From assembly GCA_016699165.1 (NCBI GenBank), contig CP064963.1:372001-436000 (forward strand): DNA of 64,000 bases. Direction: 5' to 3'. Shown in pieces: positions 43,573 through 52,625 of this stretch. The translations under genes and the position numbers were made by a program. The notes below the pieces were generated by a model. The model was given only the letters and a program-made list of their open reading frames with translations, had not been told where the DNA came from and made no database searches. The stretch is from Candidatus Melainabacteria bacterium (GTDB lineage: Bacteria; Cyanobacteriota; Vampirovibrionia; Obscuribacterales; Obscuribacteraceae). Within the stretch, counting starts at the first letter, position 1; each line of letters begins with the position of its first letter.

Positions 43573-44580
43573 TCAGCAAACGCCTGCCTCCATGATATTG
43601 AGCACCACATTTGATGACCCAGCAGAAAATTCAGCAATCAAACGTGCTTTCACTCCAAGGGGCAGAGTCATTTTTTCGTTTGAGTGACCAAGTCGCATTC
43701 CGTAAATGACTGGGGCATGAAAGTTTGAAAATCTTTTTTGAAAAATGCGCTCGATGCTCATGTTGAGCGTCATCCGCTCGCGCTTACTGGCACCAGGTTT
43801 GCAGCCGACACATTCGCCAATAATAAGACCTCTGATGTGATCGAACTTACCGGCAAGATCTAACTGTGTAATCATTCTGTCGATGCTGTGCGGTTCTTCA
43901 CTTACATCTTCGATGAATAATATTTTTTCTCTGGTATCAATTTCAAAGGGTGTTCCCATCAGTTGTTTTATAAGAGTAAGACATCCGCCGATGATAGGGG
44001 CTTCTGTGCGACCTGGGGTGAAAATTATTCGAGTCGGTGGATAGTCGGGACCCCATTCTTTAGGCTTGGGATCGCCGATTTCGCCAATTGGATTTTTGTC
44101 CATCACTGCTTTCAAAAAATATTCGTGTGTGTAAGGACTTTCAAAAAAAGAACTTGCTGTCGGTCCGTGAAATGTGACAAGTCCCGTCTTTTGATGAATG
44201 GCAAGCAATAGAGCAGTAATATCTGAATAGCCCATGATTATTTTGGGATTAGCTCTAATTAAATCCCAATCAAGCATCGCCAATAATCTGGCGCTGCCGT
44301 TGCCACCGCGAATTGCCATAATCGCTTTTATTTCTTTGTCTTCAAAAAATCTGTTTAGATCATGCGCTCGGTCTTTGTCACACCCGGCTAAGTCGCCCAA
44401 TGAATCGAATACGTGCTCACCTAAAACGGGCACTAAGCCAAGCTCAGAAAAACGCTTAAGTGCAAAATCTAGCTTGCCTTCTTCAAAACTAGGCGAGGAA
44501 GGAGCCACAATTCCTATTTTGTCTCCTCTTTTCAAAAGAGAAGGTTTTACTAAAGGAAGAGACTCAGATGAGGTATTCAC
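43573..44580 (-). CDS. ldcA: LD-carboxypeptidase (murein peptide carboxypeptidase, S66)
   Basis: 335 residues. RGDKIGIVAPSSPS, AIRGGNGSARLLAMLDWD, nucleophile Ser 119 in IIMGYSDITALLLAIH, Glu in ILFIEDVSEEP and His in MRLGHSNEKMTLPLG: all three triad residues present. It removes the terminal D-Ala from tetrapeptides for murein recycling in the cytoplasm. Followed immediately by the divergent paralogue at 42636. The pair may form a heterodimer. Confidence 0.88.
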   Translation of the reverse strand: MNTSSESLPLVKPSLLKRGDKIGIVAPSSPSFEEGKLDFALKRFSELGLVPVLGEHVFDSLGDLAGCDKDRAHDLNRFFEDKEIKAIMAIRGGNGSARLLAMLDWDLIRANPKIIMGYSDITALLLAIHQKTGLVTFHGPTASSFFESPYTHEYFLKAVMDKNPIGEIGDPKPKEWGPDYPPTRIIFTPGRTEAPIIGGCLTLIKQLMGTPFEIDTREKILFIEDVSEEPHSIDRMITQLDLAGKFDHIRGLIIGECVGCKPGASKRERMTLNMSIERIFQKRFSNFHAPVIYGMRLGHSNEKMTLPLGVKARLIAEFSAGSSNVVLNIMEAGVC

Positions 44581-44633
44581 TGATATTATTTAGTGTCTAA
44601 ATTTGGTAAAAGTTGTTACAGGGTTTTTAAGCA

Positions 44634-45839
44634 ATGGTTGAGGCGCAATTAATGGTGCAATCTGGCACTGACATTACTTCCTTAGGTCTGTACAGTCAAG
44701 AACAATTGACCTGGCTCAAGTTGGCTCGAGAATTTGCTGACAACATCTCGATCGAAGAAACAATCGCAAGCGACAAGAAAAACGAGTTCAGACGCGACCT
44801 TTTCGAAAAGGCATGTCAAGTCGGGTTTGGCGCTCTGCCATTTGCAAAAGACTTTGGCGGCAAGGGCGGCGATTACACAAGCTTCTGCCTGGTTAACGAA
44901 GAGTTCGCCAGACGCTGCGTACCCGTGATGAGTTCGGTGGGAGTGCATATTTTGTGCCAGGAGCCCATTTACAGATTTGGGACCCAGGAGCAAAAAGAAA
45001 AATATTTGACCCACTGCTCAAGTGGAAAGTACTTGGCAGCCTTTGGGCTGACCGAGCCTAATGCCGGATCCGACACTGCTGCACTTCAAACTCAAGCATA
45101 TTTCGATGCTGCGACAAACGAATATGTAATCAACGGCACAAAGACTTTCATCACCAGTGGTGCCTCTGCCGATATTTTTATCGTCATGGCAAAAATCTCG
45201 GGCGAGCCGCATGTGCCTTATGCTGAGCTTAAAGAAGGTAAAAAAGACTCGACTATCACTGCTTTTATTGTCGAGCGTAATTATCCTGGTTTTGAAATCG
45301 GACAAAAATTCGACATGCTCGGCATGCGCGGATATTCAACTTGCGAGCTTGTTTTCACCGACTGTCGCGTGCCTTCGTATAACGTTTTGGGACAGCCAGG
45401 ACAGGGACGCAAAGTCGCTTTGTCCAGCTTAGCAAAGGGCAGAGTCACAATTGCAGCGCAAGCAACCGGTTGGGCGCAAGGCGCTCTTGATGCACTTTTA
45501 AAGGGTCTTAAGGGACGAAGCGATATTAACTTTGACCAGGTAGCAACACAAATTGGTGAGCTTGCAATACAAGTAGAATCAGCCCGTGTGCTCACCTATC
45601 AAGCCGCAGCCACAGTGGATAGAGGCGCTGCCGATGTCACGCTTGCTGCTATGGCAAAAATCACCGCCACTGATGCAGCAATGAAAGTATCGACTGAAGC
45701 AATGTCTATTTTGGGCATGCAGGGACTGGCGCCAGAACTGCTTTTGGAGCGTATTTTCCGCGATGCAAAAGCGGGACAAATTTATGAAGGCACCAATCAA
45801 ATTCAGCGCATGCTCATTGGACGCGACCTGATCAAATAA
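44634..45839 (+). CDS. Acyl-CoA dehydrogenase
   Basis: 401 residues. FAD and substrate motifs: FGLTEPNAGSDTAALQTQA, YVINGTKTFITSGASADIF, MLGMRGYSTCELVFTDCRVP, and near the C-terminus IFRDAKAGQIYEGTNQIQRM with the catalytic Glu in YEGTNQ. Electron donor to ETF in fatty-acid or branched-chain oxidation. Cotranscribed with the membrane protein gene that starts one base after its stop. Confidence 0.92.
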   Translation: MVEAQLMVQSGTDITSLGLYSQEQLTWLKLAREFADNISIEETIASDKKNEFRRDLFEKACQVGFGALPFAKDFGGKGGDYTSFCLVNEEFARRCVPVMSSVGVHILCQEPIYRFGTQEQKEKYLTHCSSGKYLAAFGLTEPNAGSDTAALQTQAYFDAATNEYVINGTKTFITSGASADIFIVMAKISGEPHVPYAELKEGKKDSTITAFIVERNYPGFEIGQKFDMLGMRGYSTCELVFTDCRVPSYNVLGQPGQGRKVALSSLAKGRVTIAAQATGWAQGALDALLKGLKGRSDINFDQVATQIGELAIQVESARVLTYQAAATVDRGAADVTLAAMAKITATDAAMKVSTEAMSILGMQGLAPELLLERIFRDAKAGQIYEGTNQIQRMLIGRDLIK

Positions 45840-45840
45840 A

Positions 45841-46428
45841 ATGGAACCAGAACGCAAACAAGAATTATTTTTAGTGAGTGAACACCCAGAAGTGTTCGGT
45901 CCGCTGACACTGGCATTTCAAGCCGTCAATCGCGACCAGCTAATTCAAAAAGCAAAGTTTGCTCTCAATTGCTTTGTCACTTTTCTTGTGTTGCTTGCCA
46001 TTCCAATTGGTTATCGCATTTATATAGAACTGTCAGCACCGCAAGCTGCAAACGGTTTAGTTTGGATCGATTCGATTAAAATAATTGCTCTTTACATATG
46101 CATCGCCTCAACCCTTGTGCTTCTTGGTCTAGGTATGTATTACTTCAGACTGAAGCATTTGCTTTTAGAATTGGAAGAAAACGCAGAGCTCGGGCGCGAC
46201 ATGGCACGCGTCATGTTTCCGTATTACAGACAAGAATTACAAGAAATCAGGCACAAAATCAAAACGGCAACGTCAGTCAATCAAGAGGACGCCCAGGGAT
46301 TTGCCACCATTGTTAAATCGCTTTTGCCTGTGGCACAGATGCTCTTGAAGAAAGACGCCAATATGATCAAATGGGGCATGCAAGGTCTCAATCTATATAA
46401 ATCTTTTTCTGGATTCTTCAAAAAATGA
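45841..46428 (+). CDS. Two-TM membrane protein, function unknown
   Basis: 195 residues with TM segments near 40-60 (CFVTFLVLLAIPIGYRIYI) and 80-105 (IIALYICIASTLVLLGLGMYYF), followed by a charged helical C-terminus (ARVMFPYYRQELQEIRHKIK). No family recognised. Lies between the acyl-CoA dehydrogenase and the prenyl diphosphate synthase and overlaps the latter's start (ATGATG). Confidence 0.62.
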   Translation: MEPERKQELFLVSEHPEVFGPLTLAFQAVNRDQLIQKAKFALNCFVTFLVLLAIPIGYRIYIELSAPQAANGLVWIDSIKIIALYICIASTLVLLGLGMYYFRLKHLLLELEENAELGRDMARVMFPYYRQELQEIRHKIKTATSVNQEDAQGFATIVKSLLPVAQMLLKKDANMIKWGMQGLNLYKSFSGFFKK

Positions 46429-47405
46429 TGACCACCACTCATTCTTTAGACATGCAAGTTTATACCAAGCAAAGACGCGAAGCGGTTGAATCTGCTTTGG
46501 AAGCCATTTTGACTAAATGGGAAAAAGATTTACGTGTGCCAAAAGTTTTGGCAGAAAGTATGCGTTATTCGCTTATGTCACCTGGTAAGCGTATGCGTGC
46601 ACTTTTGTGTATAGCCGCCTGCGAGACTGTTCTGCATATAAATAATGGCGCGCAAAGCGAAAAGACAGACTTTAATTTGTTAGAGCAAAAAATCTTCGAG
46701 CAAGTAAGTGCGCTTGCATGCTCTATAGAAATGATTCATGCAATGTCTTTGATTCATGATGATTTGCCCTGTCTAGATAATGACGACATGCGTCGGGGAC
46801 AAGCGACAAATCATGTAGTGTTTGGCGAAGCGATGGCACTGCTTGCAGGCGATGCGCTCATATTGAGAGCTATCGAAAATATAATAGAAGGAACGCCAGC
46901 GTCTGTTTCTAAAGATGGCGTGCTTGAAGTTATAAAAGAATTGTCCATTGCAGCTGGCGCTCCGGGAATGGTTGGCGGTCAGGTTTTCGATTTAGTGAAA
47001 GACCTGGATGTCAAGAGAATACATGACGAAAAAACAGGTGCGCTTATCGCATTTAGTTTGTGGTCAGGGGCAAGACTTGCAACTTATGACAATCGTGCAA
47101 GCGCTACACAAGAGCAATTAGACGGTCTTCGTCAATTTGGATTTGTGCTCGGGTTGGCATTTCAAATCGCCGACGATCTATTAGATATAAATGGAAGCGT
47201 TGAAGTTATAGGCAAGACACCTGGAAAAGACGCTGCCAGTGATAAAGTTACCTGGGTGAGCATTTTCGGCGAAGATGGAGCGAGAGCCAAATTGTCTCAA
47301 CTGATGGAGCAAGGCGAGAATCTACTCAAAGACCACAATTTAAAATTCGCCCCCTTGCCTGTTTTGTCCGAATTACTTAGTTTTGCAATTACTAGAAGCC
47401 ATTAA
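46425..47405 (+). CDS. ispA: Short-chain polyprenyl (farnesyl/geranylgeranyl) diphosphate synthase
   Basis: 326 residues. First Asp-rich motif MSLIHDDLPCLDNDDMRRG, second QIADDLLDI, plus LMSPGKRMRALLC and GKTPGKDAASDKVTW near the end. The family joins isoprenyl units to DMAPP. Chain length cannot be judged from sequence here. Start overlaps the previous stop; the next gene begins one base after its TAA. Confidence 0.88.
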   Translation: MMTTTHSLDMQVYTKQRREAVESALEAILTKWEKDLRVPKVLAESMRYSLMSPGKRMRALLCIAACETVLHINNGAQSEKTDFNLLEQKIFEQVSALACSIEMIHAMSLIHDDLPCLDNDDMRRGQATNHVVFGEAMALLAGDALILRAIENIIEGTPASVSKDGVLEVIKELSIAAGAPGMVGGQVFDLVKDLDVKRIHDEKTGALIAFSLWSGARLATYDNRASATQEQLDGLRQFGFVLGLAFQIADDLLDINGSVEVIGKTPGKDAASDKVTWVSIFGEDGARAKLSQLMEQGENLLKDHNLKFAPLPVLSELLSFAITRSH

Positions 47406-47406
47406 A

Positions 47407-47958
47407 ATGAGTTTTGATTCACTAATTTCACTTTTGTCTTTCGCCGACGTCAATGGCACCACGCAAGCAGTTAGCACTGTTGATGGTAACGGTCGAGGTT
47501 GGCAAGTGATAGTCGTCACTTTGCTTTGTAGCTTGCTTGCTCAGTTCGTCAAAATAGTTTCGAAGTTCATTCGCACCGGACAATTCGATTTGCGCATGAT
47601 GGCAAAGACTGGTGGCATGCCATCGAGTCACTCTTGCTGCACGATGGGCATGGCTGTTTCAGTGGGGCTTATTGTCGGCTTCAACACAGTTCCGTTTGCT
47701 ATTGCTTTGTGTCTAGCCATGATTGTTATGTACGACGCTGCAGGGGTCAGAAGACACGTTGGATTACAAGCCAAAGTTCTGAACGAGATGATGACTGAGC
47801 TCTTTTCAGAGCACCCACATTTGAGCGGAGAAAAGGTTAAAGAATTTCTAGGCCACACTCCTTTTGAAGTTTTGGTCGGAGCTATCTTCGGGACCTTCAT
47901 CGCATATATCTTTAATTCCCTTGTCATTGGCTCGTTTACGCAGATGCCACCACTTTAA
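47407..47958 (+). CDS. DUF212 (divergent PAP2) membrane protein
   Basis: 183 residues from the ATG at 47407. RMMAKTGGMPSSHSCCTMGM, MYDAAGVRRHVGLQAKVLNE and LGHTPFEVLVGAIFG are the divergent PAP2 pattern, an acid-phosphatase-like fold found next to prenyl synthase genes in cyanobacteria. Possibly acts on prenyl diphosphates. Four membrane segments. Confidence 0.78.
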   Translation: MSFDSLISLLSFADVNGTTQAVSTVDGNGRGWQVIVVTLLCSLLAQFVKIVSKFIRTGQFDLRMMAKTGGMPSSHSCCTMGMAVSVGLIVGFNTVPFAIALCLAMIVMYDAAGVRRHVGLQAKVLNEMMTELFSEHPHLSGEKVKEFLGHTPFEVLVGAIFGTFIAYIFNSLVIGSFTQMPPL

Positions 47959-48322
47959 GAGTTGTGTTGCTGAGAGCTGTCGATGGCGGTTGGATGAGAT
48001 TATAGTAATACATGACTTCCATCAAAATCGATCTCGGTTAGTCTATAATCAAGGTCTTGGAAAGGGGTCATGTCCACATCCAGAAAAAACGGTTCAACAA
48101 TAAAATGTGACGCCGTTAAGGATCGAAACAAGACAACTTTTCTTACCTCATTGTCGAAGTGTCAAAAGCTACTTCAATGAATTGTATAAAGTACGTCGGC
48201 AATGCCGCGTCACTAGTTCTAACAATGAACGATACCAGTAGGATTCGTGTTTTTATAGAAAAGGAGGGATGGCGAACCGAGATCAGTGAATATGTATTCT
48301 GGTTTTTTTCGCCGATTAGCTA
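47959..48322. other. Intergenic stretch without gene
   Basis: 364 bases with no supported gene. TATAAT at 48041-48046 and TATAAA at 48184-48189 are possible -10 boxes for the gene at 48323; AAGGAGGGATGG at 48262 is a ribosome-site-like sequence but its ATG opens only a six-codon frame. GATCTCGGTT (48029) and its complement AACCGAGATC (48275) form a distant inverted repeat. Confidence 0.4.
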
Positions 48323-48961
48323 ATGAACACAACGGTCCAAAATAACACCCAAGTCAAAACTTCCTCGCCAAGAAGGTCGCGCTTCCCAGGCAAGGAATCC
48401 GGTTCGGTTTCTTTCAACCTGACCGCTTTGGGCAGACAACTGCTCAAAGAACAAGCATCAGCTGCAGGCGTCTCAAACGGCGACTATGTCGAAATGCTTA
48501 TCCGTGAACGCGCCGGTATGCCCCCGTTGAGATTACCAGTAGTATTGAAGCAAACTGGACCCAAAGGCGGCGCCAAGTCGTTCTTCTTTGGCAAGAACCG
48601 TGGTACCACCACTGCCGTTTGCGTCACCCCAATGGCACACAGACTTCTTGATGAGCAAGTAGCTTCTTCAAGAATGAGCCGTGGTGACTATATCGAATAC
48701 TTGCTCAGAGAAAAATCCGGATTGATTGAAGAGACATTCAAAAACTTCAACATGAATGCATGGCAGAATCAGCAAGGCGCATCGACTCCTGAAGCCATTC
48801 AAAGCTTCGAGCCAGTCGCCGAGCAAGCTCCTGTGCAACCGGTCTATGCACCAACACCTGCACCACAAATGCAAGTAGTGCAAAACCCCTACACACAACC
48901 CGAAACACAAATTTCCCAGACCCCAATCTACAACCCTTACGGTTCTAACAACAACCAGTAA
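48323..48961 (+). CDS. Protein with two tandem ribbon-helix-helix-like domains
   Basis: 212 residues. Two repeats align: SVSFNLTALGRQLLKEQASA then GVSNGDYVEMLIRERAG (about 28-66) and TAVCVTPMAHRLLDEQVASS then MSRGDYIEYLLREKSG (about 97-134). Each is strand-helix-(S-x-GDYhE)-helix, the ribbon-helix-helix plan of small DNA-binding proteins, here fused as one chain, which would make a built-in dimer. The C-terminal 70 residues are Gln/Pro-rich and disordered. A DNA-binding role is inferred. No ribosome site is obvious before the ATG. A terminator-like hairpin follows at 49002. Confidence 0.62.
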   Translation: MNTTVQNNTQVKTSSPRRSRFPGKESGSVSFNLTALGRQLLKEQASAAGVSNGDYVEMLIRERAGMPPLRLPVVLKQTGPKGGAKSFFFGKNRGTTTAVCVTPMAHRLLDEQVASSRMSRGDYIEYLLREKSGLIEETFKNFNMNAWQNQQGASTPEAIQSFEPVAEQAPVQPVYAPTPAPQMQVVQNPYTQPETQISQTPIYNPYGSNNNQ

Positions 48962-49001
48962 TCGTCGTAGCCTTAGGGAATCCTCTGGTACAAACCTCCT
49001 T

Positions 49002-49060
49002 AAGGGAGTCTGTCGCTCATAATTGAGTGAAGGCTCCCTTTACTACTTTTGCTTTTTTGT
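49002..49060 (+). terminator. Rho-independent terminator
   Basis: AAGGGAG (49002-49008) pairs with CTCCCTT (49034-49040), followed by TACTACTTTTGCTTTTTTG. Lies 40 bases after the stop of the 48323 gene. Confidence 0.6.
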
Positions 49061-49120
49061 CTTGAATTAATCGAATTTCTAACTACCACCTGCGGTGTCG
49101 TTATGGCTCCGGTTATCAAG

Positions 49121-49145
49121 AATAAGTATTTTGGCATGTTTTGCT
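49121..49145 (+). repeat. 25-bp perfect direct repeat, copy 2
   Basis: Identical to 33872-33896. It lies in the 335-base gap between the 48323 gene and the next gene (49296), which otherwise holds the terminator and no supported coding sequence. Confidence 0.65.
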
Positions 49146-49295
49146 TATGGTCAACAATTTCACCACAAAGACACCTCTCTAATGAACGAGAGTTGTCAAC
49201 GGTAAGGTATTCTTCCGTTGGACCTTACTTTTAAGTCCAAGAGAAAAAAGACATGTGCGATCACTGATTCAAATTGCTCGGCGTATACTAATGCC

Positions 49296-49706
49296 ATGGA
49301 CATGGAAGCAAAAATTGTAGTTGAGCCTGGCGGATTTGCCGGGAAAAATACTACATTTGCACTGATTCTAGATGAGCGCAAAAGAGGCGAAGTTAGCGGC
49401 TTTCAAAAAGAGTTCGGCCTAGAGCCGGGGCATCATAGTGCCAGGCTCGAATATGCATTTCTTAAGTCGAATACAGTTTTGTTTGAAGTGAAGACTGGCA
49501 GCGAAATAAAACTCACCTGGGGCATTAGTTTGAAAATATTTTTGATACCAGTAGTGTTCACTTTACTTGGAATGATTCTAGTTTTTCTTCCGTACAATCC
49601 TACTTTGATGATGATTTCCGGAGCCTCGTTTGTGGTGCTCACACCAATTATCATGCTGGGATTTGTATTGACGCCGGGAATGCTTTACAGGTTAAAAATG
49701 GGGTGA
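49296..49706 (+). CDS. Membrane protein of unknown function
   Basis: 136 residues from the ATG at 49296; a TTG at 49218 is possible. The N-part is a beta-rich domain (VVEPGGFAGKNTTFALILDE, LEPGHHSARLEYAFL), followed by two membrane segments (ISLKIFLIPVVFTLLGMILVF, then ISGASFVVLTPIIMLGFVL). Followed four bases later by another membrane protein. Function unknown. Confidence 0.5.
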   Translation: MDMEAKIVVEPGGFAGKNTTFALILDERKRGEVSGFQKEFGLEPGHHSARLEYAFLKSNTVLFEVKTGSEIKLTWGISLKIFLIPVVFTLLGMILVFLPYNPTLMMISGASFVVLTPIIMLGFVLTPGMLYRLKMG

Positions 49707-49710
49707 AAGA

Positions 49711-50166
49711 GTGGATTTAAATTTTATCGCTAATTATTTGTGCCCTGTGTATATTGTGCAAGTTGTATTGGTATCACATGCGGTTTTACTTACTCTTGGT
49801 GGCATCATTGGTTTTGTAAAAGCAAAGAGTAGACCGTCTTTCATAGCTGGTGTAACTAGTGGCATTTTGCTTTTAATTTGTTTTGGTGGTTCTTTTATTG
49901 CACCAACAACTGCCGAACTCAGTGCTTTTCTCATTTCAGATTTACTGGTGGCAGTCTTTGCCATTAGAATGGCTAAGACTAAGAAATTTATGCCATCGGG
50001 AATGCTGATGATTATTTGCTTGGTGGCAGGCACTTACTACATATTAGCTGCAATAACACCTTGGCTTATTTCTAATAATCAGAATCAAAATCAATACCAG
50101 GGCGATCCTGGAAAAGCACCACAAGGCGGTGGTGCCGGCAATGGTGGCAAGCTCAATCTTATCTAG
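49711..50166 (+). CDS. Membrane protein, four to five TM segments
   Basis: 151 residues from the GTG at 49711. Hydrophobic segments at about 15-38, 43-62, 70-85 and 93-115, resembling small TMEM14-type proteins (GGIIGFVKAKSRPSFIAG and GLL-like LLICFGGSF). C-terminus Gly/Gln-rich (KAPQGGGAGNGGKL). Its last bases overlap the end of the convergent gene at 50159 by eight bases. Confidence 0.6.
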   Translation: MDLNFIANYLCPVYIVQVVLVSHAVLLTLGGIIGFVKAKSRPSFIAGVTSGILLLICFGGSFIAPTTAELSAFLISDLLVAVFAIRMAKTKKFMPSGMLMIICLVAGTYYILAAITPWLISNNQNQNQYQGDPGKAPQGGGAGNGGKLNLI

Positions 50167-50902
50167 GCGAAGTTTGGCTGGGTGTAGATTCGCCAATACT
50201 AAAAGACTCTTTACTGAAAGGCTTTTTGCTTCCAGAAGAAATACCGCGTCCGACACCTTTGATGGTGCCATGGATCATGCCAGAAAAGAATCCATAGGGA
50301 TAAGCACACATTGCTGACATGCCGCGTCCAGCCAGATCGATTTCTCTCTCATCGACATCGAGTCCTTCATTCATGCTTCTCTTCATAGATTTGGAATGCT
50401 CTGAAATACTCTTCGTTACGTGCACAGGCACACCAATCGTGACACCAGCTATGGCGCCAGCAACAGACTTGGGTGCAGCTAGTGCTTTGTGCGCGAAATT
50501 TTTCGAGTGGTGTTTAACTTGGGATTGCGCCTCAATTTCTTGATTGAATTGCATGTGTTGCACAGGCGGCTGCGGATGTTGTTGCAGTTGGTGCTGTCGA
50601 GCCTGTTGATTTGGATGTACTTGAGGCTTAGCGTATTGACCAAAATATGGTGAATAGTTTGGTCTGTAAATTGCAGGCGGGTGTAATTGCTGCTGCTGTT
50701 TTAAATGTTCTTGATACTGCAATTGACGCTCTAAGTCTTCGTGTTTTATGGCGTCTTGTTTTGCTTTTTGTTCGGCATTGAATTTAGACTGATCGCTTTC
50801 TATCCAGCCTGAATCTTTTGCAAAACAAGCATTTGAAGCGGAAATAGCAATAGACAAGGAAAAGAAATATGCCAAAGCAATAGCTGCTCGAGCACTCTTC
50901 AT
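50159..50902 (-). CDS. Exported Gln/His-rich protein
   Basis: 247 residues. Sec signal IALAYFFSLSIAISASNACFA, then a Gln/His/Pro-rich middle (QHQLQQHPQPPVQH) that looks unstructured, and a C-terminal Gly-rich region with AAPKSVAGAIAGVTIGVPVHV and GFFSGMIHGTIKGVGRGI that may associate with the membrane. No family recognised. Its start overlaps the stop of the decarboxylase gene. Confidence 0.55.
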   Translation of the reverse strand: MKSARAAIALAYFFSLSIAISASNACFAKDSGWIESDQSKFNAEQKAKQDAIKHEDLERQLQYQEHLKQQQQLHPPAIYRPNYSPYFGQYAKPQVHPNQQARQHQLQQHPQPPVQHMQFNQEIEAQSQVKHHSKNFAHKALAAPKSVAGAIAGVTIGVPVHVTKSISEHSKSMKRSMNEGLDVDEREIDLAGRGMSAMCAYPYGFFSGMIHGTIKGVGRGISSGSKKPFSKESFSIGESTPSQTSPR

Positions 50903-52551
50903 TAGTTTGCCTGAGCTAATGCGGCTCTGACTTTCTTGCCGAAATGATCTGTTAATCGTTTTAGAGTAGGCGAAATATCATCTTTATCTAAAATGGCATC
51001 AATCAAAAATAGTTTGTCAGACTTGAGCGCTTGCGCTAGAGCGTCTGTAAATTCAGCACCGGTGTTGGCGCGAACTGCTTCGCCACCTATTGCTTCGGTC
51101 AGTTTGACATAGTCCCAGCGAGCTAAATCGTAATAGTCGCGTTGTTGATCGATGAATTTGAGCATGGCATAACTTGAGTTGTTGAATAGCACCACAATTG
51201 GATTGATACCATGTTTGATGGCAGTGCTTATTTCCATACCGGTCATTTGAAAGGCGCCGTCGCCAACCAAAATAATCGATCGACGTTTGGGATTAGCAAA
51301 TTGTGCGCCGATACCAGCGGGAGTACCAAAGCCCATACTCGAATAATAGCCTGGAGCTATAAAAATATCGGTCTTCAAACTAAGTCCAGAATACAAACAG
51401 TCACCAACATCTGATATGACACCAAAGTCTGAAGTCAAAACTGAATTGAGAGACTTAATGATATGAGCCACTTTAAGCGGGTCTTCTGGTTTTTGATCGG
51501 GCAATGCTTCTGGATCTATTTTGGGTATCTGGAATTTGACCGATTTAGATTTAACTGCTTGTTTTACTAATTCTTCCACTACAAATTTGATATCAAGACC
51601 CTGATAAGTGTGGTGCGCCACACTCACTTCTTGATAGGTCACTTGAATTAAGTTTTCCACTGGCAATTTAGCGGTATAGCCAGCTGTTTCCATCTCGGTT
51701 AAAACGGCACCAAGACAAAGAATGCAATCAGACGATTCGACAAATTCTTTTACTTTAGGATTGCCGAACTGACCAAAATAGTTGCCGATAAAATTGCGAT
51801 GAGTCTCAGGAAAAGATGCTTTGCCAAGAATTGAAGTAACTACCGGAATGTTCAGCGCTTCGCAGAATGAAATTACTTTGTCCATTAAATGGAAACGACG
51901 AAGCTGGGCTCCAGCCATCAAGACTGGCTGTTTAGCCTGGGTTAGCTTGGATAAGATTTCTGAGACGGCAGCATATGTAGCTTCGGTTGGTGCCTGACTT
52001 TCAATTGTGTCGGGAACACGATCTTGAATTTCGATTTCGGCATTGACCATGTCGCGTGGGATTTCTAAATATCCAGGACGCGATTTTTTAACTGTGGTCT
52101 CAAGCACTCGGTCAATTTCAGCTTGTGCCGTTACTGGGTTATCGAGCACTGCTTGTGACTCTGTTACTGCTTCAAACACACGCAGTTGAGTCTGGAAATC
52201 TTTGACACAGTGGTGAAACTGCGGTTTGTTCGAGCGAAATTTAGTTTCAGGAGCGCCGCTTATAACAAGCAATGGCGACTCTTCGGCATAGGCTAAGCCA
52301 ACTGGATTGATCATATTCAAGCCGCCAGCACCATAGGTTGTAAGCGCCACACCCAGTCCACGCAGTCTGCCGTATGCGTCAGCTGCAAAGCCGATTGACG
52401 GCTCATGGGTCAGCACCACGGTTTCCATACCGATGCGCTCTTGGGCTGCATAAAGGGGCAGAACAAAATCGCCTGGAATGCCGAATGTTTTATCGACACC
52501 CAACTCTTGGATTCGCTTGAATAAATAGTCTGATAGTTTGATCTTTGCCAT
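50902..52551 (-). CDS. ThDP-dependent alpha-keto acid decarboxylase (indole/phenylpyruvate type)
   Basis: 549 residues. N-terminal Pyr domain with FGIPGDFVLPLYA and the catalytic Glu in VVLTHEPSIGFAADAYGR; the His pair of decarboxylases is present in QFHHCVKDF. The PP domain has VGDGAFQMTGMEISTAIKHG...FNNSSYAM, the ThDP/Mg motif. This combination indicates a 2-keto acid decarboxylase rather than an acetolactate synthase. The exact substrate cannot be told; aromatic pyruvates are likely from the style of sequence. Confidence 0.85.
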   Translation of the reverse strand: MAKIKLSDYLFKRIQELGVDKTFGIPGDFVLPLYAAQERIGMETVVLTHEPSIGFAADAYGRLRGLGVALTTYGAGGLNMINPVGLAYAEESPLLVISGAPETKFRSNKPQFHHCVKDFQTQLRVFEAVTESQAVLDNPVTAQAEIDRVLETTVKKSRPGYLEIPRDMVNAEIEIQDRVPDTIESQAPTEATYAAVSEILSKLTQAKQPVLMAGAQLRRFHLMDKVISFCEALNIPVVTSILGKASFPETHRNFIGNYFGQFGNPKVKEFVESSDCILCLGAVLTEMETAGYTAKLPVENLIQVTYQEVSVAHHTYQGLDIKFVVEELVKQAVKSKSVKFQIPKIDPEALPDQKPEDPLKVAHIIKSLNSVLTSDFGVISDVGDCLYSGLSLKTDIFIAPGYYSSMGFGTPAGIGAQFANPKRRSIILVGDGAFQMTGMEISTAIKHGINPIVVLFNNSSYAMLKFIDQQRDYYDLARWDYVKLTEAIGGEAVRANTGAEFTDALAQALKSDKLFLIDAILDKDDISPTLKRLTDHFGKKVRAALAQAN

Positions 52552-52625
52552 TTGCCTATATCCTATATTGTAGGACCGTTTTTATACTTAAACCGTAATC
52601 ACCTGACTTCGAGCTTGAAAGCACT

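Noticed and set aside
48256..48300. Leader peptide MANRDQ upstream of 48323 with AAGGAGGG
   Set aside because: The ribosome-site-like sequence abuts the ATG with no spacing, and no attenuator structure is visible.
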